Shown here: positions 8,291 to 12,069 of the stretch, one piece after another | Layout: each line of letters opens with the position of its first letter | How positions within the stretch are numbered: position 1 is the first letter of the stretch | Assembly (NCBI GenBank): GCA_025458545.1 | Contig: JALOSH010000093.1 | Location: 1 to 12,069 of the forward strand | DNA: 12,069 bases | From: Hydrogenophaga sp. | Lineage (GTDB): Bacteria > Pseudomonadota > Gammaproteobacteria > Burkholderiales > Burkholderiaceae | Reading direction: 5' to 3' | The notes under the pieces: model-generated | Databases searched by the model: none | The model's input: the letters and a program-made list of their open reading frames with translations, nothing else | Told to the model about the DNA's origin: nothing | Position numbers and translations under genes: made by a program

Positions 8291-8827
8291 TCATTTGGAC
8301 AACGCGATGCCTCCGAGGGCGAACACCGAATTCGGTGCGTTCACCCGGATCGGCTTGACCACAGGAGCGCTGGAGATGGCGCGCTTGATGAGGGGCACGT
8401 TCTCCACCACCACGCCCTTGGCAATCTGCTCGTCCACCAGCGACTGCAGCGTCACCGAATCGAGGAAGTCGACCATCTTGGCGTTGAGCTGGGCCCACAG
8501 CTCGTGGGTCATGCAGCGGTTGCCATCACCGTGGCAGTTTTCCTTGCCACCGCACTGCGTGGCATCGATCGGCTCGTCCACCGAAACGATGATGTCGGCC
8601 ACCGTGATCTCGGCAGCCTTGCGGCCCAGGGTATAACCCCCGCCAGGGCCACGGGTGGATTCCACCAGTTCGTGGCGGCGCAGCTTGCCGAACAGCTGTT
8701 CCAGGTAGGACAGTGAAATCTGCTGCCGTTGGCTGATCGCGGCGAGCGTGACGGGTCCGTTGCTTTGGCGCAGGGCCAGGTCGATCATGGCAGTGACCGC
8801 AAAGCGGCCTTTGGTCGTGAGGCGCAT
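8291..8827 (-). CDS. iscR: Fe-S cluster-responsive transcriptional regulator IscR
   Basis: A 178-residue Rrf2-family regulator that with a [2Fe-2S] cluster represses the isc operon, and without it can bind a second class of sites. The winged helix lies in the first 65 residues ([49 protein letters not shown]). The cluster-binding region has C92, C98, C105 and H108. E. coli uses C92, C98, C104 and H107, so the second gap is one residue longer here. The C-terminal tail beyond about residue 140 is moderately long and ends [11 protein letters not shown]. The ATG at 8827 is fixed by homology and by AAGGAG (8839-8834) 6 bases upstream; the open frame reaching back to 9232 is not coding. It heads the isc operon and is preceded by two IscR boxes. 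Confidence 0.95.
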   Translation of the reverse strand: MRLTTKGRFAVTAMIDLALRQSNGPVTLAAISQRQQISLSYLEQLFGKLRRHELVESTRGPGGGYTLGRKAAEITVADIIVSVDEPIDATQCGGKENCHGDGNRCMTHELWAQLNAKMVDFLDSVTLQSLVDEQIAKGVVVENVPLIKRAISSAPVVKPIRVNAPNSVFALGGIALSK

Positions 8828-8828
8828 C

Positions 8829-8841
8829 TCAAGCTCCTTGA
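8829..8841 (-). promoter_or_regulatory. Small hairpin covering the iscR ribosome binding site
   Basis: The transcript can form TCAAG-GAG-CTTGA (8841 down to 8829), placing the AAGGAG Shine-Dalgarno of iscR partly in the stem and partly in the loop. Five base pairs with a 3-base loop is weak, so this may be incidental. Confidence 0.35.
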
Positions 8842-8859
8842 AGTTGGCTTGACTGTCGT

Positions 8860-8890
8860 AAAAAATCGAACCGGTGATTCCCTGGTTCGA
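8860..8890 (-). terminator. Terminator-like hairpin with U6 tract in the iscR leader
   Basis: On the minus strand TCGAACC (8890-8884) pairs with GGTTCGA (8872-8866) across an 11-base loop and is followed directly by T6 (8865-8860). This is the layout of a rho-independent terminator, with a stem of only moderate GC content. It lies downstream of the predicted iscR start and 32 bases before the ATG. It could therefore attenuate iscR transcripts, or act as a leaky terminator for read-through from the histidine kinase gene. Confidence 0.55.
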
Positions 8891-8908
8891 CGGCTTCTCC
8901 GCCCACCC

Positions 8909-8925
8909 GACCGCTTGTTGCGGTC
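8909..8925 (-). promoter_or_regulatory. Stem-loop in the iscR leader
   Basis: GACCGC-AACAA-GCGGTC on the minus strand forms a clean 6-bp stem with a 5-base loop. It lies between the predicted start of transcription and the terminator-like hairpin. Its role is unknown; it could fold co-transcriptionally and influence the later hairpin. Confidence 0.45.
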
Positions 8926-8937
8926 CATACGTCGAAG

Positions 8938-8962
8938 GTTCCCGACTGTTTTGGTCGAGTAT
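8938..8962 (-). promoter_or_regulatory. IscR type 1 binding site, proximal box
   Basis: Read on the minus strand (8962 to 8938) the 25 bases start ATACTCGACC and end AGTCGGGAAC. They match the published E. coli type 1 consensus ATASYYGACT...AGTCRRSTAT at 22 of 25 positions by my alignment. The box overlaps the predicted -10 of iscR, the position expected for repression by holo-IscR. Confidence 0.8.
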
Positions 8963-8988
8963 ACCGGATAGCCGAGTGTTTTGCTCAA
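8958..8988 (-). promoter_or_regulatory. Probable iscR (isc operon) promoter
   Basis: A -10 element TATACT (8963-8958, 5 of 6 to consensus) is preceded by TTGAGC (8988-8983, 4 of 6) with a 19-bp spacer, slightly long. Both elements lie within the two IscR boxes. Predicted transcription starts near 8951, giving a leader of about 120 bases before iscR. Confidence 0.6.
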
Positions 8989-8992
8989 CCAA
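8968..8992 (-). promoter_or_regulatory. IscR type 1 binding site, distal box
   Basis: Read on the minus strand (8992 to 8968) the site begins TTGGTTGAGC and ends ACTCGGCTAT. It matches the E. coli type 1 consensus at 20 of 25 positions by my alignment. It lies 5 bp from the proximal box, with 30 bp between centres (about three helical turns), and overlaps the predicted -35. Two tandem type 1 sites at PiscR parallel the E. coli arrangement. Confidence 0.68.
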
Positions 8993-9001
8993 TCCCTTAC
9001 G

Positions 9002-9050
9002 GACCCCTGAATCGCTTCGTGCCGCGGCCTCAGGGCAGAAGAGAGGGGTC
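9002..9050. other. Inverted repeat around the histidine kinase stop codon
   Basis: GACCCCT (9002-9008) and AGGGGTC (9044-9050) are complementary across 35 bases that include the kinase stop, and CCTGA/TCAGG (9006-9010 with 9030-9034) is an inner alternative. No U tract follows on the minus strand. It may mark the 3' end of the kinase mRNA. Confidence 0.3.
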
Positions 9051-10895
9051 TGCTCTGAGGGCAAACCGAAAGCGCACGCAGGCACCGGGATGGGCCGACA
9101 AGAACTCCACCTCGGCGCCAATCTCCTGCGCGCGCAGCCGTATATTGCCCATGCCACGACCGCCTTCGCGGAAAGCCGCACCCAGGGTCGGGCCCAAACC
9201 AATGCCGTTGTCGCAAACAGAGAGGTACACATGGCCGCCTTCGGCCCAGGTGCGCACGGTCACTCGGGTGGCATGGGCATGCTTGACCACGTTGGCAAAC
9301 ACCTCTTGCAAGCAGCGAAAGAGGTGCATCACACCGCGTGCTTCCAGCGCAGGAAGCGCCGGGACTTCCTCCACCTGCCAGTCGAGCTCGATGCGCGCCG
9401 CTTGAAGGGCCGGCGCGATGCGTTGCCGCAGGGTGCCCAGGATGGTCGGCAGATCGCCCTCCATCGGCTCCAGAGAGTCGAGCGTCATGCGCAGTTCTTC
9501 CAGCGCGTGGTTGATCATCGCGGCCACCGCTGCGCTGTCGATCCCGGAACCGCTGCTGCGCACCAGGTTGAGCGTCTGCACCAGCTGGCTGCCCAGGCCA
9601 TCGTGCATGTCGCGGGTCAGTCGGCGGCGTTCGGCTTCCAGCACGCGCTGATTTTCCACCGCCCGCAGACGATCAAACACGGCATGCAGTTCGTCTTCCC
9701 GTTCACTGACCTTGCTCGCCAGTTCGGTGTTGTGCAGGGCCACTTGCTCGATCGCCACCGCCGTGCGGCGCACCAGCACCCAGCCCATGGCGAACATCAG
9801 CACCAGGCTGCCCGGCGTCATCCAGCGGATGTCGGCATCCCCGGGCAAACCCATCTGCACCACCAGGAAATCGCGCAACCCCGTGACCACGGTCGCCAGA
9901 CCGACCACCACCATCAGACGCTGGTTCACATTCATGCCCCAGCGCGCGCGGTGAATCACCTTGATCAGGGACAGCAGGCACACCACCACGATCACACCGG
10001 TCCAGAGTCGGTAGAGCTGGTAGTTCTGCGTCCACGCCAGCACCAGCAGCCACACCGGACCCAGTGCCATCATCACCAGCACCACCTTGCGCACCACGCT
10101 CTGCCGGAAATCGAACAATTCCGACATGAACAGGTACAAAAATCCGCAATACAGCGTGAAGCTGAGTTTGTGGAGATAGTCCCAGAACAGGAAAGGGCCC
10201 GGGACAAAGATCGGTGTCGAGAGCCACAGCCGCAGCGTCAGCACCATGAGCCCGCCACCCAGCAGCCCAAACAGGCGCTCGGCGGTGCGCACCCAGATCA
10301 GGAGGGACAGAATGCCCATCATGAAAGCCGAGGCGGTGACCATCCAGGTCAGCTCCACCTGCCACCAGTCCAGCCAACGGTGGCGCTGCACCAGCGCATC
10401 CCTCGGCCCCACCCACACAGACGACAGCCCGCTGATGCGCAGAGGCTGGCCCTGGAGTTGGATTTCGATCCGGTTGTCGACCCATTGGCTGGCCATCAGC
10501 CCCTGGGGCAGGGGAACCACATGCGCACGGGTGCCCGTGTCGCAATAGCCCGGGCCACGGCGCCAGCATTCGGCGGCGATCTCGTGGCCATTGAGCAGTA
10601 CCCGGAACCGAACACCCACACGAGGCAGCAGCAACGCCAGACCTGAGCCGTCTTCCGGTTCCTGCAAGGCGGGCGGCAGCTTGAGCAGATAGCTCGCCTC
10701 GCCAGCCCAGTCAGCCGAAGATTCGGGCTGCCCAGCCAGCCTGACATTGGCCTGGGTGATCTGCTGGGCGCCCGGCAGGTTGTGGACCTGCGTGACCAGC
10801 GCCAGCACCACCAGCATGGCCAGCACCAGCGCCGCGCCCCACACGTAGGCCGGCAGCCTCGCCACGGCCTGCAGCGGCCGCAGCAGCCCGATCAC
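9030..10895 (-). CDS. 7TMR-DISM-like sensor histidine kinase (HisKA_3/NarX-DesK type)
   Basis: A 621-residue membrane sensor kinase. From the N terminus: one membrane helix (about 14-35); a periplasmic domain to about 175 with a beta-rich look and a cysteine pair C110/C118 (CWRRGPGYC); seven hydrophobic segments (about 181-201, 207-226, 243-260, 268-288, 296-313, 325-346, 360-376); a probable coiled coil (380-425); then the kinase core. The H box is [11 protein letters not shown] with H431 as phosphoacceptor. The ATPase part shows [12 protein letters not shown] (N535), DNGIGL (562-567) and GRGMGN (579-584). The layout fits the 7TMR-DISM class, whose ligand is not predictable here. The start is a GTG at 10895 overlapping the regulator stop (GTGA), with AGGAG 11 bases upstream. 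The open frame beyond it is antiparallel noise over the regulator gene. Confidence 0.9.
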   Translation of the reverse strand: MIGLLRPLQAVARLPAYVWGAALVLAMLVVLALVTQVHNLPGAQQITQANVRLAGQPESSADWAGEASYLLKLPPALQEPEDGSGLALLLPRVGVRFRVLLNGHEIAAECWRRGPGYCDTGTRAHVVPLPQGLMASQWVDNRIEIQLQGQPLRISGLSSVWVGPRDALVQRHRWLDWWQVELTWMVTASAFMMGILSLLIWVRTAERLFGLLGGGLMVLTLRLWLSTPIFVPGPFLFWDYLHKLSFTLYCGFLYLFMSELFDFRQSVVRKVVLVMMALGPVWLLVLAWTQNYQLYRLWTGVIVVVCLLSLIKVIHRARWGMNVNQRLMVVVGLATVVTGLRDFLVVQMGLPGDADIRWMTPGSLVLMFAMGWVLVRRTAVAIEQVALHNTELASKVSEREDELHAVFDRLRAVENQRVLEAERRRLTRDMHDGLGSQLVQTLNLVRSSGSGIDSAAVAAMINHALEELRMTLDSLEPMEGDLPTILGTLRQRIAPALQAARIELDWQVEEVPALPALEARGVMHLFRCLQEVFANVVKHAHATRVTVRTWAEGGHVYLSVCDNGIGLGPTLGAAFREGGRGMGNIRLRAQEIGAEVEFLSAHPGACVRFRFALRADPSLLP

Positions 10896-11593
10896 AGCAG
10901 CCCCCGCTCCTGAGCGACCCGCACCACCTGCACCCGGCTGTGCACCGCCAGCTTCCGGTACAGGTTCTTGATGTGGGTGCCCACCGTGGCCGGGGAAATG
11001 AACAGCTTCTGGGCAATTTCCTTGTTCACATACCCTTTGGCCACCAGCTTGAGCACCTCGCTCTCGCGATCGGACAACAGGACAGCCACCAACGGCACAT
11101 CGGTCGCTTGGCTGGGCAACGACTCCTTCACCGTGCGAAACCGCTTCAACAACAGCCGGGCCAACAACGGCGAAATGGGCGCTCCGCCCTCGCGGATCTG
11201 CTCGATGGCAGCGATCAGCTCGTCGGGCGTGCACCCCTTCAGCACATAGCCCGTGGCGCCCGCATCCAGCGCGCCGACCAGGCGCGACTCTTCCCCGAAC
11301 ACGGTGAACACCAGCAACTCGGCGTCGGGCTGGTGGCGCGCGAGCAGGCGCAGCGCCTCTTCGCCCCGACCATCGGGCAAACCCAGGTCCACCAGAAACA
11401 CATTGGCGGCGGCGAGCAGCGCGTGTTCTCGCACCTCGGCCAGGCTGCCTGCCTGGCCGAGCAGGCGCCATTGGGGGCGAAGCAGCAAAGTCTGCTGCAC
11501 GAAATGCAGGATGGTGGGATCGTCTTCGATCAGGTAAATGCGGGTCTCTTCCGCGGATGTGACGCGCTCGCGCTTTTCGTCCAGAGCAGGCAT
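10892..11593 (-). CDS. NarL/FixJ-type two-component response regulator
   Basis: A 233-residue regulator from the ATG at 11593. The receiver domain (about 18-135) has acidic residues E23, D24 and D25 in YLIEDDP, phosphoacceptor D69 in VFLVDLGLPDGRG, T97 in VFTVFG and K119 in GYVLKG. The LuxR-type helix-turn-helix lies at about 173-225 (LSDRESEVLKLVAKGYVNKEIA, then TVGTHIKNLYRKL). It should dimerise on phosphorylation by the coupled kinase and control target promoters, which are unknown. The frame extends to a GTG at 11692, but those 33 residues are not receiver-like and cover a hairpin, so I prefer 11593; the ribosome site is weak (GAAGAG about 13 bases upstream). The stop overlaps the kinase GTG. 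Regulator before kinase is the transcription order. Confidence 0.9.
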   Translation of the reverse strand: MPALDEKRERVTSAEETRIYLIEDDPTILHFVQQTLLLRPQWRLLGQAGSLAEVREHALLAAANVFLVDLGLPDGRGEEALRLLARHQPDAELLVFTVFGEESRLVGALDAGATGYVLKGCTPDELIAAIEQIREGGAPISPLLARLLLKRFRTVKESLPSQATDVPLVAVLLSDRESEVLKLVAKGYVNKEIAQKLFISPATVGTHIKNLYRKLAVHSRVQVVRVAQERGLL

Positions 11594-11673
11594 GGCTGGT
11601 GGTTTCTCTTCGGTGACCTTCCCCACGTCCCGACTCTGGCGGTCGGCCCCTGCGTGGGTACTTTTGACCTCAT

Positions 11674-11691
11674 TGTGCTTCAGAAAGCACA
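11674..11691 (-). other. Hairpin just downstream of uvrB
   Basis: TGTGCTT (11691-11685) pairs with AAGCACA (11680-11674) around a TCTG loop, 9 bases after the uvrB stop in transcript direction. No U tract follows, so it may be an mRNA 3' stabilising structure rather than an intrinsic terminator. The rest of 11594-11673 shows nothing I can call, including no convincing promoter for the regulator. Confidence 0.4.
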
Positions 11692-11700
11692 CTTCGGTGT

Positions 11701-12069
11701 TCAGGCCACGTTGTCCAGCCCTGGCGCGCCAAAAATCTGTGCCTTCAAGCGGTGCAACCGATCGCGCACGCCAGCGGCTTTTTCGAACTCGAGATTGCGC
11801 GCGTGCTCCAGCATCAGCTTCTCCAGCCGCTTGATCTCCCGCGCCACGTCCTTCTCGCTCATGTCGTCCACGCTGGCGCGCAACGCACTCTCGGCGGCCA
11901 GGCGATCGGCCTCCTTGCCGGCTTTTTCGCTGTACACGCCGTCGATCAAATCCTTCACGCGCTTGTTCAGTGCTTTGGGCGTGATGCCCTGCGCCAGGTT
12001 GTGCGCGATCTGCTTGTTTCGGCGGCGCTCGGTCTCGCCCATCGCACGCGCCATCGAGTCGGTCACCCG
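11701..12069 (-). CDS. uvrB: UvrABC system protein B, C-terminal fragment
   Basis: The last 122 residues of UvrB, the damage-verifying helicase-like subunit of nucleotide excision repair; the 5' part lies beyond the window. The visible part starts RVTDSMARAMGETERRRNKQ, continues with HNLAQGITPKALNKRVKD, typical of the end of the helicase core, and then a linker. It finishes with the UVR domain (REIKRLEKLMLEHARNLEFE followed by KAAGVRDRL), which contacts UvrC. The stop is TGA at 11703-11701. Nothing in this part looks altered. Confidence 0.95.
   Translation of the reverse strand, partial: RVTDSMARAMGETERRRNKQIAHNLAQGITPKALNKRVKDLIDGVYSEKAGKEADRLAAESALRASVDDMSEKDVAREIKRLEKLMLEHARNLEFEKAAGVRDRLHRLKAQIFGAPGLDNVA

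Noticed and set aside
8828..9232. Extended start of IscR
   Set aside because: The upstream frame crosses the promoter, both IscR boxes and the kinase 3' end; the family starts at [10 protein letters not shown], with a good Shine-Dalgarno at that ATG.
8874..10646. A 590-codon open frame on the plus strand
   Set aside because: It is antisense to the histidine kinase and iscR leader, with very His/Gln-rich low-complexity content in its second half; a shadow of the real gene.
10896..11471. N-terminal extension of the histidine kinase frame over the response regulator gene
   Set aside because: The Arg/Ala/Gly-rich translation is an out-of-frame reading of the regulator, whose receiver and HTH motifs are clear. 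The GTG at 10895 gives a normal kinase start.

Overview
The window is about 12 kb of GC-rich (roughly 65% by eye) chromosomal DNA. It looks like a betaproteobacterium of the order Burkholderiales, most likely the Comamonadaceae. The clues are an isc operon in the order iscR-S-U-A-hscB-hscA-fdx followed by dnaQ, the protein sequences themselves, and GC-rich intergenic elements of a kind I associate with that family. The placement is inference from sequence style; no search was run.

Layout from left to right. (1) 1-504, plus strand: the 3' end of a sigma-70-family (ECF-like) factor, overlapping by ATGA a small single-pass membrane protein I do not recognise. (2) 551-913, minus: a YciH/SUI1 protein, convergent with that pair and divergent from a DEAD-box RNA helicase (975-2228, plus). 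(3) A strong bidirectional terminator (2249-2278) separates the helicase from a minus-strand tRNA-Val(CAC), which has its own promoter. (4) 2496-8827, minus: dnaQ, then in transcription order iscR, iscS, iscU, iscA, hscB, hscA, fdx, the housekeeping iron-sulfur cluster assembly system. (5) 9030-11593, minus: a translationally coupled two-component pair, a NarL-type response regulator followed by a 7TMR-DISM-like histidine kinase. (6) 11701-12069, minus: the C-terminal end of UvrB.

In the standard Isc model, IscS supplies sulfur, IscU is the scaffold, HscA/HscB release the cluster by acting on the IscU LPPVK motif (present here), Fdx supplies electrons, IscA is an A-type carrier, and IscR with its own cluster represses the operon. 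Two tandem near-consensus IscR type 1 boxes overlap the probable iscR promoter, so the autoregulatory loop is visible. The long iscR leader also holds a terminator-like hairpin with a U6 tract, and a strong hairpin separates iscR from iscS.

The most striking observation is that iscS is broken as given. Compared with the E. coli protein, about 19 bp are missing near 7770, which shifts the frame and separates the N-terminal part from the PLP lysine and catalytic cysteine. All other isc genes look intact, so this is either a sequencing/assembly error or a recent, potentially severe mutation. The other item worth attention is the sensor kinase/regulator pair directly upstream of iscR, whose signal is unknown and whose periplasmic domain carries a cysteine pair. 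I found no mobile element, CRISPR array or clearly new multi-gene system; most of the window is core housekeeping DNA.
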